Shown here piece after piece: positions 31,993 to 40,930 of a DNA stretch of 64,000 nt (its first letter is position 1; each line of letters begins with the position of its first letter). The position numbers were made by a program, and so were the translations under genes. The notes below the pieces were generated by a model. That model was not told the DNA's origin. It saw only the letters and a program-made list of their open reading frames with translations, and searched no databases. This DNA comes from an uncultured Lacinutrix sp. Its GTDB lineage: Bacteria; Bacteroidota; Bacteroidia; Flavobacteriales; Flavobacteriaceae. The DNA lies in NCBI GenBank assembly GCA_937129145.1, contig CAKZMU010000008.1:62001-126000 (forward strand), written 5' to 3'.

Positions 31993-33846
31993 TTAGTTTT
32001 CTAACTTTTCGAGCAGCTCTAACCAACGAAACTCTTTTTCTTCAATAGTTTCAATTATTTGCTGTAATTGTACTGAAAGCTCATTTATTTTTTCGGTAGA
32101 AAGTGTCTCGTCATTAAACTTCGTCTCCAATTCCTTTTTATCGAATTCTAAGGTTTTGAGTTTACTCTCGATGTTTTTTAGCTCCTTTTGTTCATTATAA
32201 GACAGTTGACTACTACTGTCTTTTTTCCATTGTTTTTTCTCTGTTTTCTTTTCTGATTCTTTAGGTATGCTATCTTCATAGGTTCTAAAATCACTATAAT
32301 TACCTGGAAAATCATCAATAACACCTTCGCCTCTAAACACAAATAAATGATCAACTATTTTGTCCATAAAATAACGGTCGTGTGTCACAACTAGTAAGCA
32401 ACCAGGAAAATCCAACAAGAAATTTTCGAGAACATTTAATGTTACAATATCCAAATCGTTTGTTGGCTCATCAAGAATTAAAAAATTTGGATTCTGAATT
32501 AAAACCGTGCATAAGTACAAACGTTTACGTTCGCCACCACTAAGTTTCTCAACAAAGTCGTATTGTTTTTTTCGGTCAAATAAAAATCGTTCAAGTAGTT
32601 GCTGTGCGCTAATTTGTCGTCCTTTTTTTAGCGGAATATAATCGCCAAATTCTCGAACCACATCAATTACTTTTTGGTCTGGTTTAACGTTAATACCATG
32701 TTGCGTGTAATACCCAAATTTGACGGTTTCACCAAGTATTATCTTACCGGAATCTGGTTTTATGGTGTTGGTAAGAAGATTTAAAAACGTGGATTTTCCG
32801 GTACCATTTTTTCCAATAATACCGACGCGCTCCCCTTTTTGAAACATATATTCAAACTTATTGAGCATGATATTGTCATCAAAAGTTTTTGATACTTTAT
32901 GGAACTCGACAATTTTACTTCCTAAACGCTCCATGTTAATTTCTAGTTGCACTACATGGTCTTTTCTACGTTTGTGGGCGCGCTCTTTTATTTCAAAGAA
33001 ATCATCTATTCTCGATTTCGATTTTGTAGTTCTTGCTTTAGGTTGCCTGCGCATCCAGTCCAACTCTTTTTTATAGAGTTGTTTAGACTTATTGGTTTCA
33101 ACCGCTTCACGCTCAATACGAGCTTCTTTTTTTTCTAAATAATAAGCATAGCTTCCTTTGTAATTGTAAATCTCACCTTGGTCCAGTTCTATAATTTCAT
33201 TACACACACGTTCTAAGAAATAACGATCGTGGGTAATCATAAAAAGGGTGATGTTTTCTTTAGTAAAAAAAGCTTCCAACCATTCAATCATTTCTAAATC
33301 CAAATGATTGGTTGGCTCGTCAAGAATAAGCAAATCAGGTTTGTTTATTAAGGCATTTGCCAATGCTAATCGCTTTTTTTGACCACCAGATAGTTGCGCA
33401 ACCTTTTGGTCTAAATCTTCAAGTTTTAATTTAAAAAGAATTTGTTTGTATTGCGTTTCAAAATCCCAAGCATTAAAGCGTTCCATGGCTTCGAAAGCTT
33501 TTTGATACACGTCCTCATCTTCAGGATTTTTAAGAGCTTTATGATAGGTGTTAATGACTTCTAAAATCGTGTTATCTGAATCGAAAATGGATTCTTCAAT
33601 TGTAAGGTTATCATTCAACTCTGTTTCTTGCGATAAAAAAGATACTTTTAATCCTTTTCGGTAAGTTATGTTTCCTGAGTCGGCTTCATCTTTTCCGGAT
33701 AAAATATTTAAAATAGTTGTTTTTCCAGACCCATTTTTGGCAACAAAGGCTATTTTTTGGTCTTTATGTATGCTAAACGAGACATTTTCAAAAAGGGTAA
33801 GCTCGCCGTAAGATTTTGATATGTTCTCTACTGTAAGGTAATTCAA
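31993..33846 (-). CDS. ABC-F family ATP-binding protein (ribosome-associated type)
   Basis: 617 residues from a TTG at 33846 (MNYLTVENISKSYGELTLF); an ATG at 33882 would add 12 poorly conserved residues upstream of a possible -7 box (TTTATTTG, minus strand 33868-33861). It has two ABC modules and no membrane domain: Walker A motifs AKNGSGKTT and GKNGTGKST, signatures LSGGQKKR and LSGGERKR, Walker B LLILDEPTNHLD and FLILDEPTNDLD. A charged linker lies between and a coiled coil (~540-617) ends it. It belongs to the Uup-like ABC-F group acting on ribosomes or, in Uup, on recombination intermediates. Confidence 0.93.
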   Translation of the reverse strand: MNYLTVENISKSYGELTLFENVSFSIHKDQKIAFVAKNGSGKTTILNILSGKDEADSGNITYRKGLKVSFLSQETELNDNLTIEESIFDSDNTILEVINTYHKALKNPEDEDVYQKAFEAMERFNAWDFETQYKQILFKLKLEDLDQKVAQLSGGQKKRLALANALINKPDLLILDEPTNHLDLEMIEWLEAFFTKENITLFMITHDRYFLERVCNEIIELDQGEIYNYKGSYAYYLEKKEARIEREAVETNKSKQLYKKELDWMRRQPKARTTKSKSRIDDFFEIKERAHKRRKDHVVQLEINMERLGSKIVEFHKVSKTFDDNIMLNKFEYMFQKGERVGIIGKNGTGKSTFLNLLTNTIKPDSGKIILGETVKFGYYTQHGINVKPDQKVIDVVREFGDYIPLKKGRQISAQQLLERFLFDRKKQYDFVEKLSGGERKRLYLCTVLIQNPNFLILDEPTNDLDIVTLNVLENFLLDFPGCLLVVTHDRYFMDKIVDHLFVFRGEGVIDDFPGNYSDFRTYEDSIPKESEKKTEKKQWKKDSSSQLSYNEQKELKNIESKLKTLEFDKKELETKFNDETLSTEKINELSVQLQQIIETIEEKEFRWLELLEKLEN

Positions 33847-33920
33847 GTCGCTTTTTTTTACAAATAAAGCATAAAAAACCAAAAAACACGGTAGCTGTTT
33901 TTATTTTGCTTTCTAAAAGC

Positions 33921-33928
33921 TATATTTG
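33921..33928 (+). promoter_or_regulatory. -7 promoter box of the polysaccharide locus
   Basis: TATATTTG, an exact TAnnTTTG box, 22 nt before the wza ATG at 33951. A T-rich stretch (TGTTTTTATTTTG, 33896-33908) could hold the -33 element. As the genes behind are on one strand with tiny spacers, this may be the main promoter of a 30-kb operon. Confidence 0.65.
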
Positions 33929-33950
33929 TGACTAACCAATAGGCCTCAAT

Positions 33951-34742
33951 ATGAAGAAAATATTAGCTATTACTATACTTGTTTTAAGTGTTTTAGCGTC
34001 TTCGTGTGTTCCTCAAAAGGACGTTCTTTATTTACAGAATAAAGATAATGCAGAAAATGTGTCTCACATAATTTCTGAAGTTCAAAAACCTTACAGGGTT
34101 CAAGTAAACGATATTTTAAACATTCGTGTAAAAGCGTTAAGCCAGAAGTTAGTGCAAATGTTCAATCCAGCTGGCGATGCGAACCTTAATGCTGAAAGTG
34201 CCGAACGTGCATATTTTGATGGTTTTACGGTAGATTTACATGGAGAGATTAGAATACCAACTCTAGGTAAAGTTAGCGTGTTGGGTTACACTACCGAAGA
34301 AATTGAAAAAATGCTTGAAAAGAAACTGTTGGAGGTAGAATTTAAAGAAGCCGCCAATATTTTTGTAACGGTGAAACTCACAGGGTTGCGTTATACAGTT
34401 AATGGCGAAGTAGGAAACCCAGGAACCATTACATTGTTTCAAGAACGCGTAAATATTTTTGAAGCTATTGCTAATGCAGGAGAGATACCACTAACAGGCA
34501 ATAAAAAGGATGTGATGATTATTAGACAATACCCTCAGGGAGAAAAAATACATCATTTAGATTTGACCAATGTTAATGTTATGAAATCTCCTTACTATTA
34601 CATACAACCTAATGATATAATTTATATACAACCTATTAAGCAAAAATCATGGGGACTTGGAACTTCAGGTGCACAATCTGTAACTACTATTCTTTCTATA
34701 GTATCGCTAGTCGCAACAACTGTTTTATTAATATCTAGATAA
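33951..34742 (+). CDS. Polysaccharide export outer-membrane lipoprotein (Wza family)
   Basis: 263 residues. A lipoprotein signal peptide ends LASSCV, with the lipobox Cys at residue 19. A poly-export domain (PYRVQVNDILNIRVKAL, ~46-62; FTVDLHGEIRIPTLGKVSVLG, ~92-112) and a SLBB-like domain (YTVNGEVGNPGTITLF, ~145-160; IFEAIANAGEIP) follow. A hydrophobic C-terminal stretch (~240-262) would span the membrane. It forms the outer-membrane channel for capsule or exopolysaccharide. It starts the locus and is followed directly by wzc. Confidence 0.94.
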   Translation: MKKILAITILVLSVLASSCVPQKDVLYLQNKDNAENVSHIISEVQKPYRVQVNDILNIRVKALSQKLVQMFNPAGDANLNAESAERAYFDGFTVDLHGEIRIPTLGKVSVLGYTTEEIEKMLEKKLLEVEFKEAANIFVTVKLTGLRYTVNGEVGNPGTITLFQERVNIFEAIANAGEIPLTGNKKDVMIIRQYPQGEKIHHLDLTNVNVMKSPYYYIQPNDIIYIQPIKQKSWGLGTSGAQSVTTILSIVSLVATTVLLISR

Positions 34743-34748
34743 TTGAGT

Positions 34749-37184
34749 ATGAATGAAGATTTTGATATTAAGGAACTACCCTCAAATTTTGATATTAAGA
34801 GCTTTTTATTTAAAGTTTTAAACTATTGGTATTTATTTGCAATAGCCTTAATAATTGGATTGAGTATTGCGTATTTTCAAAATGCTAGAATGCAAAACGA
34901 ATTTAGTTTAGATTCGCTAATTTCTGTTGAAAACGACCAAAACCCTTTTTTTACGTCTAACACAAGTATTTCTTTTAATTACGGAGGTGTTACCGATAAA
35001 GTTCAAACCGTCATTACTAGTTTAAGAACAAGAAATCATAATGAGAAAGTTGTAGATTCTTTACAATTTTATGTTCAATATTTAACGCAAGCAAAATACT
35101 GGATGGATGAGGCTTATAAAAGCGCACCTTTTAAGTTTGAACTAGACAAGTCTAAACCTCAAATCCTGGGGCATCCAATTTCTATAAAGTTTATTAGCGA
35201 TGATACTTTTGAAATATCGACCAACTTTGAGTCTGAGAATGGTACAGGACAAGTATATGCTACTAAAGAAAATTTACCATTATTACTACCTCAAGGTCAG
35301 TATATAAAAACCTTTAAAGTAGGAGAGGTGATTAAAACCACTTTCTTAAATGGAAAAATTGTACTGAGAAGTGGCAACCCAATACAGACAAGGAAAGAGT
35401 ACTTTATTAATTTTTTAAATTTTGATAATGTTGTAAATCAATACCAAACTGGGTTGAAAGTTGAATCTAGACCTGTAGGTTCATCTGTTTTAAGCCTAAG
35501 TTTAAGAGGCACTAGCAAATCTAAAATTGTAGATTATTTAAACGCGACAGTTGCTATTTTACAAAAAAGTCAGCTAGAACGTAAAAATCTCTATGCTACC
35601 AATACCATTAAATTTATTAATGATAGGATGGATATCGTTGGTGAAGATTTAAAAAAAGTAGAAGATGAACTCAATAAATTTAGAAGTGAAAACAAAGTTT
35701 TTAATATTGACGACGAAAGTGGTCGAGTTTCAGAGCAGTTAAAAGAATTTGAGGCACTTGAAAGCGACTTGAGTAATAAAATTGCGTATTTAAACTCATT
35801 GCAAACGTATTTAGAGACAAAAACAGACTATACGCAAATTGCCGCACCATCAAGTGTAGGTATCGAAGAAGCTAATATTGTTGGAAGTGTGCAACGCATT
35901 ATGGATTTATCAATAGCACGTCAAAAGCTGGAATATACTACTCGTGAAACTTCTGAGCAATTTAAAAATATTGATAGACAAATTGATGCCGAAAAAAATG
36001 TATTGCTAGAAACCTTAAACCAAACTAAAAAGATTTTTAGCGACCAATTAAACTCCCTAAAAGGAAGAATGGCTTCGTTGGAGACAACCTTAAGTAAATT
36101 ACCAAAGGACCAACAAGATTTTTTAAAAATACAACGACGTTTTAACTTAAGTGAGGAAGAATTTAATGTGTTTCAAACCAAACGAAGTGAGGCAGAAGTA
36201 GTAAAGGCTGCAAATGTTTCAGATATTAATGTCATTGATGAAGCCAAAGATATTGGTGGAGGCTTGGTTGGACCAAATAAAAGGCTTAATTATCTCATTG
36301 CACTTTTTGCAGGTATAATTATTCCATTAATGCTTATTGTTATTATAACTTTTTTTGACAATAGTGTTCATAGCGTTGCAGACATTGAAAGATTATCCAA
36401 GATTCCAGTTTTGGGTATTGTGGGTAAATATAGAAATGATGGAAGTTTAGCTGTTTATAACAAGCCTAAATCAGCAATAGCCGAAGCATTTAGGGCAGTA
36501 CGTTCCAGTTTAAAGTTTATCTATAAAACTCAAAAAGTAAAAGGCACCAAAACAGTTATGGTAACCTCTTCTGTTAGTGGTGAAGGAAAAACATTTTGTG
36601 CCATAAACATTGCAACCGTGTTTGCATTGACTAACAAAAAAACGGTTTTAGTTGGTCTAGATTTGCGTAAACCAAAAATATCAAAAGATTTTAATCTTAA
36701 GAGTGATTTGGGCGTTGTTGATTATTTAATTGATTCAAAAAATATTGAAGATATCGCACAACCCGCACATATAGATAATTTAGATATTATTTTGTCAGGG
36801 TCAATACCACCAAACCCTTCAGAATTATTGATGAGCGATGAGATGGATGTGTTTATAGAAAAATTAAAAGAGAAGTACGATATTATCGTATTAGATACAC
36901 CACCTTTAGGATTAGTAACCGATGCTATTGAGTTGGTTGATTATGCTGATGCCACTATATATCTTGTAAGGCAAAACTATACTAAAAAGGACATGTTAAC
37001 GGTCATAAATGATAAGTATAAAAAAGGCGAGGTAAAAAACATAAGTTTTGTTTTAAATTATTACACTCATAAAAGAGGTCAGGGTTATGGCTATGGTTAT
37101 AGCTACGGTTACGGTTATCACGATAACGACAATGATAAAAATATACTTGGCAAAATAGGGTCTTTTTTTAAACGCAAATCCTAG
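34749..37184 (+). CDS. Wzc-like polysaccharide co-polymerase with tyrosine autokinase domain
   Basis: 811 residues from the ATG at 34749; an in-frame TTG at 34743 is possible. It has a Wzz-type N-terminal helix (~28-45), a large periplasmic part with coiled coils (~280-460), a second helix (~517-540) and a BY-kinase domain. Kinase motifs: SSVSGEGKTFCAIN (Walker A), VGLDLRKPK (Walker A') and IIVLDTPPLGLVTDA (Walker B). The tail has six Tyr in an alternating Gly/Tyr run (~780-790), the autophosphorylation cluster. It controls chain length and export with the Wza channel. Both partners are encoded side by side. Confidence 0.95.
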   Translation: MNEDFDIKELPSNFDIKSFLFKVLNYWYLFAIALIIGLSIAYFQNARMQNEFSLDSLISVENDQNPFFTSNTSISFNYGGVTDKVQTVITSLRTRNHNEKVVDSLQFYVQYLTQAKYWMDEAYKSAPFKFELDKSKPQILGHPISIKFISDDTFEISTNFESENGTGQVYATKENLPLLLPQGQYIKTFKVGEVIKTTFLNGKIVLRSGNPIQTRKEYFINFLNFDNVVNQYQTGLKVESRPVGSSVLSLSLRGTSKSKIVDYLNATVAILQKSQLERKNLYATNTIKFINDRMDIVGEDLKKVEDELNKFRSENKVFNIDDESGRVSEQLKEFEALESDLSNKIAYLNSLQTYLETKTDYTQIAAPSSVGIEEANIVGSVQRIMDLSIARQKLEYTTRETSEQFKNIDRQIDAEKNVLLETLNQTKKIFSDQLNSLKGRMASLETTLSKLPKDQQDFLKIQRRFNLSEEEFNVFQTKRSEAEVVKAANVSDINVIDEAKDIGGGLVGPNKRLNYLIALFAGIIIPLMLIVIITFFDNSVHSVADIERLSKIPVLGIVGKYRNDGSLAVYNKPKSAIAEAFRAVRSSLKFIYKTQKVKGTKTVMVTSSVSGEGKTFCAINIATVFALTNKKTVLVGLDLRKPKISKDFNLKSDLGVVDYLIDSKNIEDIAQPAHIDNLDIILSGSIPPNPSELLMSDEMDVFIEKLKEKYDIIVLDTPPLGLVTDAIELVDYADATIYLVRQNYTKKDMLTVINDKYKKGEVKNISFVLNYYTHKRGQGYGYGYSYGYGYHDNDNDKNILGKIGSFFKRKS
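37086..37118 (+). repeat. Gly-Tyr codon repeat encoding the Wzc tyrosine cluster
   Basis: Alternating GGY/TAY codons encode six tyrosines in eleven residues (one Ser replaces a Gly). It is the expected C-terminal phosphorylation cluster of a BY-kinase. Confidence 0.8.
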
Positions 37185-37190
37185 ATTTTT

Positions 37191-37775
37191 TTGATTACAA
37201 AACCTCAAATAAAGTTAAAAAGAGTGTTTGATGTTTTGTTGACTTTTGTACTTATCCCAATCATTATTATTCCATTAATTATATTCTTGGTTTTTGCGGC
37301 GATTGAGACCAAACAATCAGGACTATTCAAGCAAAACCGTGTTGGGCAACATGGAAAAATATTTGAAATATACAAAATAAGAACTTTAAAGAAAGGGAAG
37401 CATGAGCTGGGACAACTAGATACTTACGCTGCACCTTTTGGAAGGTTTTTAAGAAGGTTTAAATTAGATGAACTACCGCAATTATTCAATGTGCTTTTTG
37501 GCGACATGAGCTTTGTTGGGCCACGACCTGATGTTGTAGGTTTTGCAGATGAATTACAAGGCGAAGACCGTATTGTTTTAAAAGTAAAACCAGGCGTTAC
37601 TGGGCCAGCAACTCTAAAATATAGAGATGAAGAACGCATATTAGCCCTACAAGATGACCCAGAAAATTACAATAGAACGATTATTTGGGTAGATAAGGTT
37701 GAAATCAACAAAAAGTACGTGAAAAATTGGAGTTTTTACTTAGATTTGAAATATATATTACAATCAATTTTTTAG
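37191..37775 (+). CDS. Initiating sugar-phosphate transferase (WcaJ/PglC-type, short form)
   Basis: 194 residues, the catalytic half of the polyprenyl-phosphate hexose-1-phosphate transferase family. One N-terminal hydrophobic re-entrant helix (~13-34) is followed by FKQNRVGQHGKIFEIYKIRTLKK (~46-68), RFLRRFKLDELPQLFNVLFGDMSFVGPRPD (~85-114) and PGVTGPATL, all typical. The start is a TTG at 37191, six bases after the wzc stop. It would put the first sugar-1-phosphate on undecaprenyl phosphate. The long WcaJ form has four more helices; this one lacks them. Confidence 0.92.
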   Translation: MITKPQIKLKRVFDVLLTFVLIPIIIIPLIIFLVFAAIETKQSGLFKQNRVGQHGKIFEIYKIRTLKKGKHELGQLDTYAAPFGRFLRRFKLDELPQLFNVLFGDMSFVGPRPDVVGFADELQGEDRIVLKVKPGVTGPATLKYRDEERILALQDDPENYNRTIIWVDKVEINKKYVKNWSFYLDLKYILQSIF

Positions 37776-37782
37776 TTAGCAG

Positions 37783-39075
37783 ATGAATTCTAAAGATAAA
37801 ATTACCATAATTGGACTGGGATATGTCGGACTTCCGTTGGCAGTAGAGTTTGCCAAAAAGTACCACGTCATTGGGTTTGATATTAATGAAACTCGCATCG
37901 CCGAATTAAAACAAGGCAAGGACAAAACCCTTGAAGTTGAAGATGACGATTTAAAAGCGGTATTAATAGATAATATTAATGAAGATAAAGGGCTTTTTAT
38001 ATCCTCAAATTCAGATGATTTAGAAGTATCAAATGTGTATATCGTCACAGTGCCAACACCAACGGATGATTTGCATAAGCCTATTTTAACACCTTTGGTT
38101 AAAGCAAGTGAAACAGTTGCAAAAGGTTTGAAGAAAGGTGATATCGTTATTTATGAATCGACTGTATATCCAGGCGTGACCGAAGATGTTTGTGTGCCAA
38201 TTTTAGAAGCTAATTCTGGTTTAACTTTCAATCAAGATTTCTTTGCAGGCTATTCACCAGAACGTATTAATCCAGGAGATAAAAAGCATACAGTTACCAA
38301 AATATTAAAAGTAACATCTGGCTCAACCCCAGAAATTGCAAAACAAATTGACGAATTGTACAAGTCGGTTATTACAGCAGGAACACATTTAGCACCATCC
38401 ATAAAAGTAGCTGAAGCCGCAAAAGTGATTGAAAACTCGCAAAGAGATATTAATATTGCTTTTGTAAATGAACTCTCTAAAATTTTTAGATTATTGGATA
38501 TCGACACCAAAGCAGTATTGGAAGCAGCTGGGACCAAATGGAATTTTATAAAATTCACACCAGGTTTAGTAGGTGGGCATTGTATAGGTGTTGATCCTTA
38601 TTATTTGGCTCAAAAAGCCATAGAATCAGGATATGACCCTGAAATTATCTTAGCAGGAAGAAAAATGAACGACAGCATGGGAAGCTATGTAGCACAAGAA
38701 ACCGTGAAGATGATGATTAAAAAAGGTGCGACTATTAAAGGCGCTAAAACATTAGTGTTGGGAATTACATTTAAAGAGAACTGCCCAGATATTCGTAACT
38801 CAAGAGTGATAGATATTATCCGAGAATTTGAAACCTATCATGTAGATGTAGATGTGTACGACCCTTGGGCTTCAAAAGAAGAAGTAAAGCATGAATATAA
38901 CTTAGATTTAATGACTGATGCTTCAGAAATAAAAGATAATTACGATGCCATCATTTTAGCTGTATCGCATAAAGAATTTTTAGAGTTGGATATTCCATCT
39001 TTAAAATCGGACATAGGCGTTATTTTTGATGTAAAATCGCTATTACCAAAACAAATTGTTGACGCTAGATTGTAA
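37783..39075 (+). CDS. UDP-N-acetyl-hexosamine dehydrogenase (TviB/WbpA/WbpO type)
   Basis: 430 residues of the UDP-glucose/GDP-mannose dehydrogenase superfamily. The NAD site is IIGLGYVGLPLAVEFA (~9-24). YESTVYPGVTEDVC (~126-139), GYSPERINPGD (~155-165) and the catalytic Cys motif PGLVGGHCIGVDPYYL (~262-277) are present. The C-terminal domain has FKENCPDIRNSRV. It oxidises C6 of UDP-HexNAc to a uronic acid. The next gene is a WbpP/TviC-type epimerase (1-nt overlap), so the expected product is UDP-GalNAcA or a related acidic sugar. Confidence 0.92.
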   Translation: MNSKDKITIIGLGYVGLPLAVEFAKKYHVIGFDINETRIAELKQGKDKTLEVEDDDLKAVLIDNINEDKGLFISSNSDDLEVSNVYIVTVPTPTDDLHKPILTPLVKASETVAKGLKKGDIVIYESTVYPGVTEDVCVPILEANSGLTFNQDFFAGYSPERINPGDKKHTVTKILKVTSGSTPEIAKQIDELYKSVITAGTHLAPSIKVAEAAKVIENSQRDINIAFVNELSKIFRLLDIDTKAVLEAAGTKWNFIKFTPGLVGGHCIGVDPYYLAQKAIESGYDPEIILAGRKMNDSMGSYVAQETVKMMIKKGATIKGAKTLVLGITFKENCPDIRNSRVIDIIREFETYHVDVDVYDPWASKEEVKHEYNLDLMTDASEIKDNYDAIILAVSHKEFLELDIPSLKSDIGVIFDVKSLLPKQIVDARL

Positions 39076-40055
39076 TGTACGAACACAAATACCATAACGA
39101 AAATTTAAGCAACTATTCATTCCTTATCACAGGAGGAGGAGGCTTTATTGGCTCAAACATAGTTGAGTATTTATTAAAAAATAATGCGAAATTGGTAAGG
39201 GTTTTAGATAACTTCTCAAACGGATTTAGAGAAAACCTTGAAGAATTTCATAATAACCCAGTTTTTGAATTGGTTGAAGGTGATATTCGCGATTTGCAAA
39301 CCTGTAAAAATGCCATGAAAGGTATAGATTATGTTTCACATCAGGCAGCTTTAGGTTCAGTACCTAGGTCAATTAACGACCCTAATACTACCAACGATGT
39401 TAATATTACTGGGTTTTTAAACATGATGGTTGCCTTAAAAGAAAGCGATACGGTAAAGCGTATGGTGTATGCTGCATCTAGTTCAACGTATGGAGACAGT
39501 TTAGCATTGCCAAAAGTTGAAGACAATATTGGCAAACCACTATCACCTTATGCAGTCACAAAATACGTCAATGAATTATATGCCGACGTTTTTGGAAAAA
39601 CCTATAATACTGATGTGATTGGCTTGCGTTATTTCAATATTTTTGGACCAAAGCAAAGCCCAAAAGGTGCTTATGCAGCAGTAATTCCGTTGTTTATGGA
39701 AGCAATTAAAAATAATGACTCTGCAACAATAAATGGAGATGGCGAACAAACAAGGGATTTTACCTTTGTGGAAAATGCCGTTCAAGCAAACGTAAAAGGG
39801 TTTTTTGCACCAAAGGAAGCAGCTAACGAGGTGTTTAACATAGCTTGTGGCGAACGTATAAGTGTTAATTATTTATGGGAACATATTAATGACGCAGCTT
39901 CTAAGGACGTTAAAGTAATCTATGGGCCATCAAGACAAGGCGATGTTAGAGATTCATTGGCAGACATTTCTAAAGCAGAAAAATTAATGGGCTACAAACC
40001 TGGATTTACTGTTAGAGACGGATTAAAAATTACATGGAAAAATTTTATTAAATAA
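39075..40055 (+). CDS. UDP-N-acetylglucosamine/uronate C4 epimerase (WbpP/TviC type)
   Basis: 326 residues, an extended short-chain dehydrogenase. The NAD motif is GGGGFIGSNIVEYLL (~21-35). The catalytic residues are in AASSSTYGD and YAVTKYVNELY (Tyr-x3-Lys). RYFNIFGPKQSP and GDGEQTRDFTFVENAVQAN are standard for this epimerase group. It interconverts Glc and Gal configurations of N-acetylated UDP-sugars or their uronates. It pairs with the dehydrogenase encoded just upstream, as TviC pairs with TviB in Vi antigen synthesis. Confidence 0.92.
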   Translation: MYEHKYHNENLSNYSFLITGGGGFIGSNIVEYLLKNNAKLVRVLDNFSNGFRENLEEFHNNPVFELVEGDIRDLQTCKNAMKGIDYVSHQAALGSVPRSINDPNTTNDVNITGFLNMMVALKESDTVKRMVYAASSSTYGDSLALPKVEDNIGKPLSPYAVTKYVNELYADVFGKTYNTDVIGLRYFNIFGPKQSPKGAYAAVIPLFMEAIKNNDSATINGDGEQTRDFTFVENAVQANVKGFFAPKEAANEVFNIACGERISVNYLWEHINDAASKDVKVIYGPSRQGDVRDSLADISKAEKLMGYKPGFTVRDGLKITWKNFIK

Positions 40056-40061
40056 AACAGT

Positions 40062-40928
40062 TTGAATAATAGCACTGAGGATACCTGGTTATATACAATA
40101 TCTTCAAAACACAAGTTAATAGACCTTAACTTCAAGGAAATTTGGAGGTATCGCGATTTGTTATTGTTGTTTGTAAAGCGTGATATTGTTACGGTTTATA
40201 AGCAAACCATATTGGGACCTTTATGGTATGTAATCCAACCTTTGTTTACGTCAGTGATTTTTACTTTGATTTTTAATAATTTAGGGCAAATTCAAACAGG
40301 AAGCGTACCACCATTTTTATTCAATCTAGCAGGAATCACCGCTTGGAATTACTTTAAAGAGTGCCTTACAGGAACATCGGATACGTTTACAAAAAATCAA
40401 AACATATTTGGGAAAGTGTATTTTCCTAGGGTTATTATGCCAATGTCCATTACCATTTCTAATTTGCTAAAATTTGGAATTCAATTATGTATCTTTTTCT
40501 GTTTTTATGCGTATTATGCTTTTCAAGGTAGTACAGTAAGTATTAATAGTCAAATACTACTTTTCCCTATATATGTTATAATGATGGCATTATTGGGCTT
40601 GGGTTTGGGAATGTTAATATCCTCGATGACAACTAAGTACAGAGATTTAACCGTATTGGTTAGTTTTGGAGTACAATTGTTAATGTATGCTTCAGCAGTA
40701 CCTTATCCAGTATCTGAAGCTAAGCTAAAATTTCCTAGTTGGTTTGTGCCTATTGTGGAGTATAGTCCATTTACCCAAATTATTGAAGGGTTTCGATATA
40801 TGTTATTAAATACAGGAACTTTTAGTTGGACAGGGTTTTTATACACTTTGGTAATTAGCGTTGTTGTTTTTATATTAGGCTTAATTGTATTTAACAAAAC
40901 AGAAAAAAGCTTTATCGATACGGTTTAA
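40062..40928 (+). CDS. Polysaccharide ABC exporter permease (Wzm type)
   Basis: 288 residues with six membrane helices (~55-280), after an N-terminal cytoplasmic stretch with LNFKEIWRYRDLLLLFVKRDIVTVYKQT and LGPLWYVIQPL, the ABC-2 O-antigen/teichoic permease signature. Near the end, FTQIIEGFRYMLLN is also diagnostic. The start is TTG at 40062. The ATPase gene follows after 2 nt. The pair exports a lipid-linked glycan finished in the cytoplasm. Confidence 0.94.
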   Translation: MNNSTEDTWLYTISSKHKLIDLNFKEIWRYRDLLLLFVKRDIVTVYKQTILGPLWYVIQPLFTSVIFTLIFNNLGQIQTGSVPPFLFNLAGITAWNYFKECLTGTSDTFTKNQNIFGKVYFPRVIMPMSITISNLLKFGIQLCIFFCFYAYYAFQGSTVSINSQILLFPIYVIMMALLGLGLGMLISSMTTKYRDLTVLVSFGVQLLMYASAVPYPVSEAKLKFPSWFVPIVEYSPFTQIIEGFRYMLLNTGTFSWTGFLYTLVISVVVFILGLIVFNKTEKSFIDTV

Positions 40929-40930
40929 CA

